From positions 1 to 38,914 of the IMG/VR virus record IMGVR_UViG_3300020169_002014: a stretch of 38,914 nt of DNA; one strand, 5' to 3'. Of this stretch, positions 31,687 through 38,914 are shown piece by piece; the stretch's first letter is position 1, and each line of letters starts with the position of its first letter. Below the pieces are notes generated by a model. It had not been told where the DNA came from and did no database searches. It saw nothing but the letters and a program-made list of their open reading frames with translations. Both the position numbers and the translations under genes were made by a program. The DNA is from a virus.

Positions 31687-33522
31687 TTATTTCCAAGCTG
31701 CAAGGCGTGTGCGGCACAAGTCCAGCATCTGCTCTGCCTTGGCGGTTATTTCTGCCTCAAGGTTTGGCACATTCGGCAAGACGATCTGATTAAGCCCAGC
31801 GCCTAACTTTTCGACAAGTTCATCCATAGCGGCATTGGCAGCCCGTGCTGTGATCCCCGCCGTGGCGGCAAAGTGTAAAAAGTCTGCACGGCGTAACCTG
31901 TCGTCCTTGCCATTCAGCTTTAGCGCCATGCGATCATTCTCCAGTCTTGGAAATACGCGAGTCGTGACCGCATCATAAAGCGGTGCCATCCTCACGCTCG
32001 CAAATCTGTCCGCTCCTGATGCTGCTATCTTGAGTAAGGCAAGATTTTTTAGATGCATGTCGCCATCGGCAATGAGCCACGCAAACAGTGCGCGCCTCAA
32101 TATGACGGTCAGGTCTTCCTCAGGCGCGGTTGAAAGCGCGCGGACGGCGCGCGCAATCCGCTCAATCGTACTGTCGTATTTAGCTTCAGGTGGCAAATCG
32201 AGAACCGAGCAGGTGTCTTCAAGCGCAATGCGGCGCTCATCATCGGGACTGCAGCGGATATCAAAGCGTTCTACAATCAACGCTGGCGGCATACCGTCTG
32301 GCATGCCTATCAATGCAATGGCCGGAGCTTCAAGTCCGGCAGCTTGCCCCAAGGTCATCGACAAATACTCGATGATCGGCAGGGCCTGAAATCCGCCCGT
32401 GCCGGCAGGTTTAAGGATATGCGTGAAGGGGTCTCGCATGCAGGGAAAAAGGCGCCCTTCTTGATCAAGAAACATCGGCGCCTTGATCTGTACGCCAGAC
32501 AGGCGCGGTGTCTGCGTGTTTACAAACAGGCGCGCGAGATTGTCTTCAAAACTGTTTTCAATGTTATCGCGCCCCGGCCCCTCATAGCTCCCGGTAAATA
32601 TGCCTTTGGTGCTGAAATCACTTAGCCGAGTTGAAAGGCGATCTGTCGGCAGTCCTGCGATCTCGGCGGCATCAGAGCTGATCGTGATGTTCGACATATA
32701 GCGCTTTCCAGAGCGCAGCAGTGCGCGCTCATCATTCTCCTTGACCACGCGTTCCAGCCAGCCTTCAGGCAGGAGTGAGAGAATGAACGCAGGTAGTTTC
32801 CCAGGCCTGCGTTGTTGAACCAACGGTAGATTGAAGTTCTTCTCTGCTGTCCAACGCCACTCAAAGCCGTCATGACGCAGCTTGCCAATCGGCTGGCTGT
32901 GCCAGGCCACCGTTAAAATGAGCTCGGCTTCATTTCGAGTTTCAATCAAAGACGGTGATTTCAGAAGGTAGCGCTCGGCTTGCTCGCCTTCGCGGTACCA
33001 TTCATTCTGACGCGCAAGCGTCCAAAGCGCATCCGCAGCGCTTTTCGGGTCGCCATATTCTTCAATCAATCGCGCCGCAAGTGACGCGCGCATTTCTTCA
33101 TTAATGGAGGCAGCATGTTCGCTGCGCAGACGAAAAGCTTCGAGGCATCGTTGCCGCAGCGAAGAGACATCAATGCGGAACTCACCTAGGCCGTCCGCGA
33201 TAAGCGCGGGTGCGGTCGAGGGATTGGCGGGCGCGATATTCTGGATGATCTCCAGCGTCCTGATCCGTTTGCGCTGTGAACGCGGTCCGCTAACGAACAA
33301 TCGGCCATCCCGCGTGGGTGCGAGCAGCACGGCGCTCGCAGCGGACAGGTAAGCACGCGGATATAGGTAGTTGGCGATGCGTATGGCATGTCGCAGCACG
33401 ACAGCATCGACATCTTCGGCAGCATCGACGTAGATGCCTCGCATAAGCTGCACGATCCGGCCTGTTTCGGCCAGGTAGTAAGCACGATCCTTGTCCAGAT
33501 TTTCACCAACGAGATAGAGCAT
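31687..33522 (-). CDS. HipA-like kinase toxin with AbiEi-like N-terminus
   Basis: 611 residues. Residues 1-130 look like a winged-helix AbiEi/transcription-factor-like domain (ETGRIVQLMRGIYVDAAEDV, then LYPRAYLSAASAVLLAPTRD). The HipA kinase domain follows from about residue 200: HILKPAG near 367 (ATP Lys), IEYLSMTLGQAAGLEAPA, FDIRCSPDDE, catalytic DGDMHLKN near 487 and APLYDAVTT. HipA kinases phosphorylate a tRNA synthetase and stop growth. There is no HipB; the next gene is HigA-like. Longer than E. coli HipA because of the N-terminal domain. Confidence 0.88.
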   Translation of the reverse strand: MLYLVGENLDKDRAYYLAETGRIVQLMRGIYVDAAEDVDAVVLRHAIRIANYLYPRAYLSAASAVLLAPTRDGRLFVSGPRSQRKRIRTLEIIQNIAPANPSTAPALIADGLGEFRIDVSSLRQRCLEAFRLRSEHAASINEEMRASLAARLIEEYGDPKSAADALWTLARQNEWYREGEQAERYLLKSPSLIETRNEAELILTVAWHSQPIGKLRHDGFEWRWTAEKNFNLPLVQQRRPGKLPAFILSLLPEGWLERVVKENDERALLRSGKRYMSNITISSDAAEIAGLPTDRLSTRLSDFSTKGIFTGSYEGPGRDNIENSFEDNLARLFVNTQTPRLSGVQIKAPMFLDQEGRLFPCMRDPFTHILKPAGTGGFQALPIIEYLSMTLGQAAGLEAPAIALIGMPDGMPPALIVERFDIRCSPDDERRIALEDTCSVLDLPPEAKYDSTIERIARAVRALSTAPEEDLTVILRRALFAWLIADGDMHLKNLALLKIAASGADRFASVRMAPLYDAVTTRVFPRLENDRMALKLNGKDDRLRRADFLHFAATAGITARAANAAMDELVEKLGAGLNQIVLPNVPNLEAEITAKAEQMLDLCRTRLAAWK

Positions 33523-33539
33523 CTTCCGTCTTTCGCGTG

Positions 33540-33582
33540 TTTCACATACGTGAAAGCTGGACTAATTCACATCATTTGTCAA
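33540..33582 (-). promoter_or_regulatory. Palindrome and -35 box upstream of hipA-like gene
   Basis: TTTCAC-ATAC-GTGAAA (33540-33555) is a perfect inverted repeat just before the hipA-like start, and a consensus TTGACA lies on the minus strand at 33582-33577. The -10 is not clear. The palindrome is a likely autoregulation site. Confidence 0.5.
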
Positions 33583-33644
33583 GATTTTCCGATCTTAACG
33601 TATTTCAAGTGCGCGAAGATCGTAAAAAGATGATGCTCTATCAG

Positions 33645-33887
33645 CTATCCTGAGCAGACGTCGTTGGCCGTTTGAGATGAACATGCTTGGGCAGATCGGC
33701 GGTTGGTCTGGTCGGGCGGCGGTTCTGCGCCAGCCTCATAGCTCAGATGAGCGGTCAATTCGGCGCCAAGCATCCGTTCCATCAGCCGGATCTTCAGTTT
33801 CTTCATCAGTCCGGCTTCGCTCAGCAAATCGTCAGGCCGCTTGCAGCCCTTCAGCAACTCGTCCAGCAGTTCGTTTGAAATTGTCAT
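33645..33887 (-). pseudogene. Truncated IS256-family transposase
   Basis: The first about 60 residues (MTISNELLDELLKGCKRPDD, then LLSEAGLMKKLKIRLMERML, GAELTAHLSYEAGAEPPPDQ, TNRR) match the N-terminal DNA-binding part of Mutator/IS256 transposases. The sequence then diverges and stops, so the catalytic DDE core is missing: a decayed insertion remnant. The 150 bases before it (33888-34040) hold no clear gene, though a start-less minus-strand frame reads TDAELDQALCEIERV, which recalls an antitoxin fragment. Confidence 0.78.
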
Positions 33888-34040
33888 CGTCCTTGCTCCT
33901 CTCAGGAAGCATGGAGCCTATCAGCCTTACACATAAGACCTGACACTCTCTCGATTTCGCAAAGAGCTTGGTCCAGCTCTGCATCTGTGCTGACAGTACG
34001 ACGGCTAATCGTACCAGTGCCCTACGCGTTGCTGCTCCGA

Positions 34041-34448
34041 CTACTCGATATCTGGATAGATATTTGCCTCGAAATAATCTGCCAAGTCACTGACGCTCAG
34101 CTCGCCGGCGACACGCGCGCGCAGCTTGGCCTCAAGTTCGTTCTCGGAAACATCCAAGAAAGAACTATTCATTGCAATAAATGTCAAAGACGCGATCGCA
34201 CCCGCCCTCTTGTTGCCATCCATCAACGCGTGCCGTGTCGCGATGCCATCGTACATCAAGGCGGCCAGGTAGGATAATCGTGCTTCTGGCTCGTATTCAG
34301 CGGCTGACCTTGCTCGCTCGAGGCCTGCTTCAAAGGCATCGCGGTCGTTCAAAACCATTCGATGCCCCATGGTCTCGATAAATGCTGAAGTCTCGTCCAA
34401 GATAGCATCGGCATTGGGCCAAGTGTAGCCATTGTTCTCCGAGGTCAC
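34041..34448 (-). CDS. doc: Doc-type Fic toxin
   Basis: 135 residues with the Fic/Doc motif HALMDGNKRA (His73 to Arg81), the kinase-like HxFx(D/E)xNKR variant. Doc phosphorylates elongation factor Tu. Short, single Fic domain without an inhibitory helix, as for Doc. ATG overlaps the antitoxin stop. Confidence 0.88.
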   Translation of the reverse strand: MTSENNGYTWPNADAILDETSAFIETMGHRMVLNDRDAFEAGLERARSAAEYEPEARLSYLAALMYDGIATRHALMDGNKRAGAIASLTFIAMNSSFLDVSENELEAKLRARVAGELSVSDLADYFEANIYPDIE

Positions 34449-34690
34449 GCGACATCGCCCTCGCGACCAAGCTTAACAAGGGTTCGCCGATATCTTTGGG
34501 TGACCCTCGCAGCTGCTTCACGCGTTTTGGCGTAGTCATCATCGACCGTACGCACGACGAGTGTGCCGTCATGCGTCGAAAGCGTAACCTGCTGCCCAGC
34601 GCGCAGTTGCAATGCGTCCATAGTGGCTGCCGACAGCGGTAGGAAATGGCCGTTGCCGATCTTCTTGATCTTATTGGTTATGGTCACCAT
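34445..34690 (-). CDS. AbrB/MazE-type antitoxin of the doc pair
   Basis: 81 residues from MVTITNKIKKIGNGHFLPLS. The SpoVT/AbrB swapped-hairpin fold with ALQLRAGQQVTLSTHDGTLV is clear; C-terminal residues 52-81 are helical. Start chosen at 34690 since the upstream frame extension covers a promoter-like region. It represses its own promoter and neutralises Doc. Confidence 0.85.
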   Translation of the reverse strand: MVTITNKIKKIGNGHFLPLSAATMDALQLRAGQQVTLSTHDGTLVVRTVDDDYAKTREAAARVTQRYRRTLVKLGREGDVA

Positions 34691-34725
34691 TGTGTCCGCT
34701 TGCTTTCCATTTGTGTGTTTGGTAT

Positions 34726-34746
34726 GTTTATACGCATAGTTTATAC
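34726..34746 (-). promoter_or_regulatory. Repeated GTTTATAC operator/promoter of doc operon
   Basis: GTTTATAC at 34726-34733 and 34739-34746, 13 bases apart. On the minus strand this reads GTATAAAC twice, each providing a TATAAA-like -10, suited to AbrB-type binding. Confidence 0.5.
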
Positions 34747-34791
34747 TAGCCCTTGCCAAAAGTCAACGTTGTTTGATTAGCGTTCTGCAAG

Positions 34792-35475
34792 CTATCGGCT
34801 CTTGGGCTTTGCCCACGGTCTAGCCCGTGGCATCCCTTCCACCACCTCAACTTCTCGCAGCAGTCCCCCACTCTGGAGTCCATCTCGCACCCAGCCCAGC
34901 GCCTGTCGCCAGGCTTGATAGTCGCGCCGCGCGGCTTCGATCTGTTCTGGATAGGGACGGTAGGTCACCGGACATGCCCTTACCTCCACGGTCCGCCACT
35001 TCCCGCGTGACAGGACCCGCTCGGTCCCAACCACTACAGTCGTAGCATGATCCCCATGCCGATTGCGCTTCATTTCCACGGGTACACAGCGCGGCACGGC
35101 TCCCGGCATCCAGTCCGGTGTGAGCCCAGCGCGTGCAAGCTCTGCCACCCGGATGGCCATGCGCTTGCCCCCTAAGCTATCTGGCATTCCAGAAACAGTC
35201 GCAGCAATGACCTCGGCATCCTCGTGGGTGTAATCGCCCAGCTTGTAGCGACCGCCATCGATTTTGCAGCCCAGCGCGGCGCGTTGCATAAGCACGTATT
35301 CGAGACCGAAGCCAAATCCCTGGCCACGCTCCGGATCAGGCGGTTCGGGCAGCTCCAGCTGTGCGCATTCGGTGCAGAAGGCCCATTCCAGCGCCTGCTG
35401 CACTGTCATGATGCGCTTCGGGCGTCCATGACCAGCTTGCTGTGACGCGCTGTGCAAATTGCGATCGTGTTTCAT
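34792..35475 (-). CDS. Hypothetical early protein, 227 aa
   Basis: Starts in an ATGA overlap with the replication-type gene. Contains two CX2C-like pairs (FCTECAQL near 33-37) and a central region with HGDHATTVVVGTERVLSRGK; very basic towards the end. I recognise it as a hypothetical protein of rhodobacterial prophages, last in the early operon, which is where a late regulator (antiterminator Q-like) could sit, but no motif shows that. Confidence 0.7.
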   Translation of the reverse strand: MKHDRNLHSASQQAGHGRPKRIMTVQQALEWAFCTECAQLELPEPPDPERGQGFGFGLEYVLMQRAALGCKIDGGRYKLGDYTHEDAEVIAATVSGMPDSLGGKRMAIRVAELARAGLTPDWMPGAVPRCVPVEMKRNRHGDHATTVVVGTERVLSRGKWRTVEVRACPVTYRPYPEQIEAARRDYQAWRQALGWVRDGLQSGGLLREVEVVEGMPRARPWAKPKSR

Positions 35476-36425
35476 TGGACGCCTCGCTCACGAAGTTGCT
35501 GTGGTGTGACAAGGCCGCGGGCGAGCATCTGGTCGCGCATGCTGTTGCTGATTGCACTGGAGGGTAGGTATTTTTCCGAGTTCACCCAATCGGCGTAGAA
35601 GGCGGGAAGATCGGAGATCGGCTGGCGTTCCGGTTTTGTTGGCTTCTGTGTTTTGCGCCGACCTCGAGATTTTTCATCCGCTTTGCGCTGGGCACAGCGC
35701 TGCATGATGCGATCCAGCCCTTTGGGCCCATCTGGCGGCTCGGGGTGGTCTTGGCGGGACGCTTCCGCGGCCTCGAGGATCTCGGCTTCGGTCAGCCCGA
35801 GGTCAGTTTGCCAGCGTCGAACATGTTCACGGGGAGGCCAGCCCTGCCACCAGCCGGGGAGATGCCTGTCAGGATCGAAGCCCAGCGCCACCAGCAGCGA
35901 CCCGAAAAACTCTTCATCGACGATTTCGCGCGCTTGCGCGTCCTCCTCCTCCTTTACTGGTTTACTTAAAGGTTCCCTTACAAGGTTAGTCTCCGAATTT
36001 CGGAGATGGCTTTGGTTATTTTTCGGAGATGGAACTGCCCCAAATTCGCAGTTGGCTCCGTCTCCGAATTCCGGACACGGTTCGGCGTCATTTTCCCAGT
36101 CTGTGCCTTGCTGCCCATCTCCGATTTCTGGAGATGGCTCTTGTGGGCCGGCCATTTCGAACCCCAAGATATAGCGTGTGGCTTGGCGGCGTTTGGTCCG
36201 ATGATCCTGACATTGAATGCGTTGAATGAGCCCGAGCTCTTCCAGCTTCTTGAGGTGATCGTTGAGCGAGGAGATCGACATTTCTGCGTCTTCGGCCAGA
36301 CGGACCTGTGTCGGGAAACAACCAAAGTCTGGGTTGTGACGATCGCAAAGATGCCAGAGCACGATCTTCGTCGCAGGCTTGAGCCCACGCTGCTGGATCG
36401 CCCAATTGGTAGCGGCATGGCTCAT
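35472..36425 (-). CDS. Replication-initiator-like wHTH protein
   Basis: 317 residues. N-terminal winged helix (NWAIQQRGLKPATKIVLWHL; then AEDAEMSISSLNDHLKKLEE), typical of phage replication/DnaD-like initiators. A low-complexity linker at about 95-150 repeats elements such as SPEIGDG and CPEFGDG, coded by palindromic DNA repeats. C-terminal residues 175-310 include ARGLVTPQQLRERG, a possible helicase-loader contact. Overlaps the nuclease gene (ATGA). The arrangement resembles lambda O, in which the origin lies inside the gene. Confidence 0.75.
   Translation of the reverse strand: MSHAATNWAIQQRGLKPATKIVLWHLCDRHNPDFGCFPTQVRLAEDAEMSISSLNDHLKKLEELGLIQRIQCQDHRTKRRQATRYILGFEMAGPQEPSPEIGDGQQGTDWENDAEPCPEFGDGANCEFGAVPSPKNNQSHLRNSETNLVREPLSKPVKEEEDAQAREIVDEEFFGSLLVALGFDPDRHLPGWWQGWPPREHVRRWQTDLGLTEAEILEAAEASRQDHPEPPDGPKGLDRIMQRCAQRKADEKSRGRRKTQKPTKPERQPISDLPAFYADWVNSEKYLPSSAISNSMRDQMLARGLVTPQQLRERGVQ
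35990..36137. repeat. Palindromic iteron-like repeats inside the initiator gene
   Basis: Four related units: TCTCCGAATTTCGGAGA (35990-36006, perfect palindrome around a central T); TTCGGAGATGG (36022-36032); TCTCCGAATTCCGGA (36061-36075, imperfect); CCATCTCC-N7-GGAGATGG (36115-36137, perfect 8-base arms). They lie in the linker-coding part of the gene and may be initiator-binding sites. Confidence 0.72.
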
Positions 36426-36817
36426 GGTGCGGCCCTCCCTGTTGAAGAGGCAACACGCGTTGTGAGCCCGTGGTCTGCCAGCGCGCCCAGCGCGTCATCA
36501 AGCGATCGCACCAGCACCCAGCCAAAGCCTTGGGCCAGCACCGCGTCGCGGAATGCCTCCTGCGCTGGACTGAGCCTACCTTTGAGGGATTTCAGTTCGA
36601 GGAAGAGGACCTTGCTTTCACACAGGATAGTCAGGTCAGCAAAGCCTGGGTGCACGCCCATGCCAACGAGGATCGCTTGCCGCTTGGCCCCACGTGGGCC
36701 GGCCTCAGTCACTTCATTGGCACAGTGATGGATAATGGCGCCCTTTGGGAGAGCAAAGCGCAACGCGGTTACAACAGCGCGTTGCAGATCCGCCTCGGGT
36801 GTTCCGCGTCGCTTCAT
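36422..36817 (-). CDS. VRR-NUC nuclease
   Basis: 131 residues with the VRR-NUC fold: HPGFADLTIL (Asp61), LFLELKS (Glu74, Lys76) and LSPAQEAFRDAVLAQGFGW. This is a Holliday-junction/replication-type endonuclease common in early phage operons. Start and stop overlap both neighbours (ATGA). Cytoplasmic, no added domains. Confidence 0.9.
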   Translation of the reverse strand: MKRRGTPEADLQRAVVTALRFALPKGAIIHHCANEVTEAGPRGAKRQAILVGMGVHPGFADLTILCESKVLFLELKSLKGRLSPAQEAFRDAVLAQGFGWVLVRSLDDALGALADHGLTTRVASSTGRAAP

Positions 36818-37086
36818 GAGCGGCCCTCCCGGTCTGCTGTGGGCAGCCGCCCGGGTGTTTTGGCATCAAGCACGACGAGCAGGATCCGCGCGTCTTCGCG
36901 TTCCTCAAATGTCTCACCATGTGTCGCCAGCACGTTGCAGGCGAGCCGCACCAGATAATCAGAATGGTGCGCCACATCAGCGATCACCATGCGCGCTTCG
37001 CGCCGCCGCTCATCGATCCACTCCTGGCGGGTTTCATTATGTTCAGCGCGTCGTCTCTGCTGGCGCAAGGAGAGGGGGATGCTCAT
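36814..37086 (-). CDS. Small hypothetical early protein
   Basis: 90 residues from MSIPLSLRQQRRRAEHNETR; the ATG overlaps the stop of the wHTH gene. Arg/Glu-rich N-terminal helix and a C-terminal ETFEEREDARILLVVLD stretch. Longer in-frame readings upstream lie inside the neighbouring gene. Possibly DNA-associated; no family recognised. Confidence 0.7.
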   Translation of the reverse strand: MSIPLSLRQQRRRAEHNETRQEWIDERRREARMVIADVAHHSDYLVRLACNVLATHGETFEEREDARILLVVLDAKTPGRLPTADREGRS

Positions 37087-37331
37087 CGGCGGGACCCCGC
37101 GCGACGTGGCGCAGGGGCTTCCTGCAGCATCAGCCATTCCTGTACCGCATCTCGGCGATAGTAGATCTTTCGGCCGGCGCGCACGCAGGGCGGGCCGAAG
37201 CGGATCTTCTCCCAACGGTGCAGGGTTTCAACGGTGACCCCGAGCTCAAGGGCGAGGTCGAGGCGGCTGATCCAACCGCTCATCAGGCGCTGAGGGCTAT
37301 TGGATCGGGGGGCAGTTCCAATGTCTGGCAT
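37083..37331 (-). CDS. Excisionase-like wHTH protein
   Basis: 82 residues with AGGAGA before the ATG. The core (SRLDLALELGVTVETLHRWE, then KIRFGPPCVRAGRKIYYRRD and AVQEWL) is an excisionase/AlpA-type winged helix (HTH_17). First gene of the early operon, divergent from the integrase across a repeat-rich gap: a good candidate for Xis or a regulator of integration. Confidence 0.8.
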   Translation of the reverse strand: MPDIGTAPRSNSPQRLMSGWISRLDLALELGVTVETLHRWEKIRFGPPCVRAGRKIYYRRDAVQEWLMLQEAPAPRRAGSRR

Positions 37332-37558
37332 CTGGGTTCTCCTGAGTTTGGCCCGACGAGGGCAGGGTTCAGGTGCTCAGAAGCGCAGAGCGGAAAGGGT
37401 GGCGGGAAGGCGGAGACCGGCGGTGATGCGCCAAATGGCTGCCGGTCATTGATATCATTGGGTTTTGCGGGTTTAGCCCGAGTGGCGGGCGCAGCCGAAG
37501 GCGCCGCAGAGCGCTGGCGAATTGACCGCCGGAGAGTCGCGGCGTCCTAAAACGGGCC

Positions 37559-37686
37559 AATTTACAAGATTTCGCCCTGTTTCAGCGGGTTTGATGGGCG
37601 CTCAAAGTCATTCGCCCAACCGGCAAGGGGTTTGAACCCTTGCCGGTCATTGATTTTAAACGGAATTTACAAAATTAGGCCCTGTT
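37559..37686. repeat. Imperfect 23-base direct repeat
   Basis: Copies at 37559-37581 and 37664-37686, both reading AATTTACAA-R-ATT-NN-GCCCTGTT, differ at three positions and lie 105 bases (ten helical turns) apart. Same orientation. Confidence 0.75.
37619..37647. repeat. Perfect hairpin between the direct repeats
   Basis: CCGGCAAGGG and CCCTTGCCGG (37620-37629 and 37637-37646) pair with a seven-base loop, plus an outer A-T pair. No T tract follows on either strand, so a protein site or attachment-related structure is as likely as a terminator. Confidence 0.7.
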
Positions 37687-37921
37687 CTACGAGCGAGAAG
37701 CCATCGAGCGCGCGCTTTAGGCCGCGAAAAATACTCCGCTGGCCCACAGATTCGCCCAGCGCTCTGAACGCCGCTCGTTATTTTCTCCCATGTTTTCAAT
37801 GACCGGCAGAGTTTTGGCACATCAGCGCCGGTCACCGCCTGTATGCCACCCAAAACCTCATGCTTCGCTTGATAAGCCCGCGCATCTACGCCTGTGTCAT
37901 GCGCATGAAGGAGGTAAAAAA

Positions 37922-38914
37922 GTGGTCAACCGATTGCGATTAAACGATAAAACCGTGCGTGAGCAGATTCCTGAAGAAGATCGGGCCTACCAGGTTTTCG
38001 ATACCGAGATACGGGGGCTGTCCATCCGTGTGATGCCCTCGGGCGAGCGGTCCTTCGTGATGGATTACCGCTTTGCTGGACGGCAGCGCCGCATGGCGAT
38101 CGGACGCTGGCCCGAATGGAGCGTGACCGCGGCCAGGGAACGCGCCCGAGACCTGCGCCGCCTGATCGACGAGGGCACGGATCCGATGGAGGAACGCGAC
38201 ACCCTGCGAGAGGCACCTCGTTTCAACGACATGATCGAGCGGTACTTGATCGAGCATGCCACAACGCTGACGCCTTTGAGCGCGTCCGATCATAAATCCT
38301 TCCTGACCAAGCTGGTGGCACCCCATTGGGGCAATAAACTGGTGACCGAGATCACCCCGTACGACGTGACAAAGCTCTTGAACCTGATTGCAGAGGGCAG
38401 GGCGCGGCCCTCAAAGATGAAGCCGAACAATCGTGCGCGCAAGTTGCAAGGTCGCAAGCCAACCCCCGTCCGTGCCAACCGTGTGGGCGAAGTACTTCGG
38501 AAGATGTTCAACCTCGCCATCCAGTGGGGCTGGCGCACGAACAATCCTGCCGCTGGCTTCAAGAAACGCGTGGAGACCGCGCGGGAGCGCTTCCTTTCCC
38601 ATGAAGAAATCGGCAGACTGGCTGAGGTGCTAGATTCGGCTGAAGATCAACGTGCCGCGAGCATCATACGCATATGCATGCTGACAGGCTCCCGCGTTGG
38701 CGAGGTGCGCCAAGCGCAGTTTGAGCAATTCAATCTGGAGCTTGGGATTTGGTCAAAGCCCGCAGCCACCACCAAGCAGCGCAAGATCCACCGGGTGCCG
38801 ATCTCGGCTGATGTGGCGGCGATTGTGCGTCAGAGGGCGCTTGTAGTGCCCAAGGGCAATCCGTGGCTGTTCCCCGGTGATGTCCCAGGTCAGCCCGTCA
38901 AGGAAATCCGCCGG
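37922..38914 (+). CDS. Tyrosine recombinase integrase, 3' end missing
   Basis: 331 codons to the window end, start GTG at 37922 with AAGGAGG seven bases upstream (an ATG in another frame just before is not used). N-terminal DUF4102-type arm-binding domain (GLSIRVMPSGERSFVMDYRF, GRWPEWSVTAARERARDLRR), SAM-like core domain, and the start of the catalytic domain: Arg in LTGSRVGEV and Lys in TTKQRKIHRVPIS. The C-terminal His-X-X-Arg and Tyr nucleophile would lie beyond the window. It integrates the prophage, with the att site usually next to this gene. Confidence 0.9.
   Translation, partial: MVNRLRLNDKTVREQIPEEDRAYQVFDTEIRGLSIRVMPSGERSFVMDYRFAGRQRRMAIGRWPEWSVTAARERARDLRRLIDEGTDPMEERDTLREAPRFNDMIERYLIEHATTLTPLSASDHKSFLTKLVAPHWGNKLVTEITPYDVTKLLNLIAEGRARPSKMKPNNRARKLQGRKPTPVRANRVGEVLRKMFNLAIQWGWRTNNPAAGFKKRVETARERFLSHEEIGRLAEVLDSAEDQRAASIIRICMLTGSRVGEVRQAQFEQFNLELGIWSKPAATTKQRKIHRVPISADVAAIVRQRALVVPKGNPWLFPGDVPGQPVKEIRR

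Larger units (their letters stand above)
37440..37808. repeat. Three copies of a 13-mer near the integrase
   Basis: TGCCGGTCATTGA occurs at 37440-37452 and 37641-37653 on the plus strand and inverted at 37796-37808. Spaced about 200 and 155 bases in the gap between excisionase-like and integrase genes. Likely binding sites for integrase arm domain or excisionase. The 590-base gap (37332-37921) holds no supported gene. Confidence 0.75.

Noticed and set aside
33888-34040. Minus-strand coding-like fragment reading TDAELDQALCEIERV
   Set aside because: Resembles an antitoxin start but lacks an ATG and is too short to claim; noted with the transposase remnant only.
36735-37550. Plus-strand open frame of 271 codons
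   Set aside because: Antisense to the excisionase-like, small early and VRR-NUC genes; no ribosome site or recognisable fold.
475-37647. GGCAAGGG shared between 475 region and 37622 as att core
   Set aside because: Only about eight bases are shared, too short to support an att core.
1-38914. CRISPR array, tRNA or rRNA genes
   Set aside because: No regularly spaced repeats of 24-40 bases and no cloverleaf-like sequence were seen; the GGTTTGAACCC stretch at 37629-37639 is part of a simple hairpin.

Overview
The window is almost entirely a lambdoid siphovirus prophage in what looks like a member of the Rhodobacteraceae (Alphaproteobacteria). The base composition is GC-rich, and several families (DUF6441-like, DUF7220-like, DUF3489, the Rhodobacter-type tail tip genes) are ones I associate with phages and plasmids of that group. 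This placement rests on protein recognition, not on a search.

Layout. Read right to left, the minus strand carries the phage programme. At 37922-38914 (+) is a tyrosine integrase cut by the window end, preceded by a repeat-rich intergenic region. Then come an overlapping early operon at 34792-37331 (excisionase-like wHTH protein, small protein, VRR-NUC nuclease, replication-initiator-like protein with palindromic repeats inside the gene, unknown 227 aa protein) and an accessory island at 31238-34760 (Doc/AbrB-type TA pair, IS256 transposase remnant, HipA-type kinase with a HigA-like partner). A ParB-DNA methyltransferase fusion lies at 29496-30758. A plus-strand group of five small genes occupies 27426-29340. 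The late operon runs from 27303 leftwards: TerS, TerL, gpW, portal, S49 protease with a nested scaffold, decoration protein, capsid, head-tail connectors, tail terminator, tail tube, a G/GT-type chaperone pair with a slippery frameshift site, tape measure, tail tip proteins, NlpC/P60-like protein, J-like receptor-binding protein, a first S74 fibre, lysis genes (holin, endolysin, overlapping spanins), then a second fibre block with collagen-like Gly-X-Y segments.

The most unusual part is the distal end of the late operon (494-3288). Four overlapping genes encode two different Fe(II)/2-oxoglutarate oxygenases, an 87-residue protein whose last eleven residues alternate Cys with Asn/Asp/Gln/Tyr and end on Cys, and a radical SAM/SPASM enzyme. 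This is the composition of a RiPP-type peptide modification cassette, but it sits among tail fibre genes and has no visible protease or exporter. The simplest reading is that the phage post-translationally modifies a small tail appendage protein. I do not know of a described system of this form.

Two toxin-antitoxin cassettes (higBA at 15766-16349; RHH/ParE at 18507-19068, the toxin apparently frameshifted) sit on the plus strand inside the minus-strand tail operon, as morons do. I recognised no CI-like repressor, tRNA gene or CRISPR array. The left 174 bases hold a small membrane protein gene that is probably host flank; the exact prophage ends cannot be fixed from this window.
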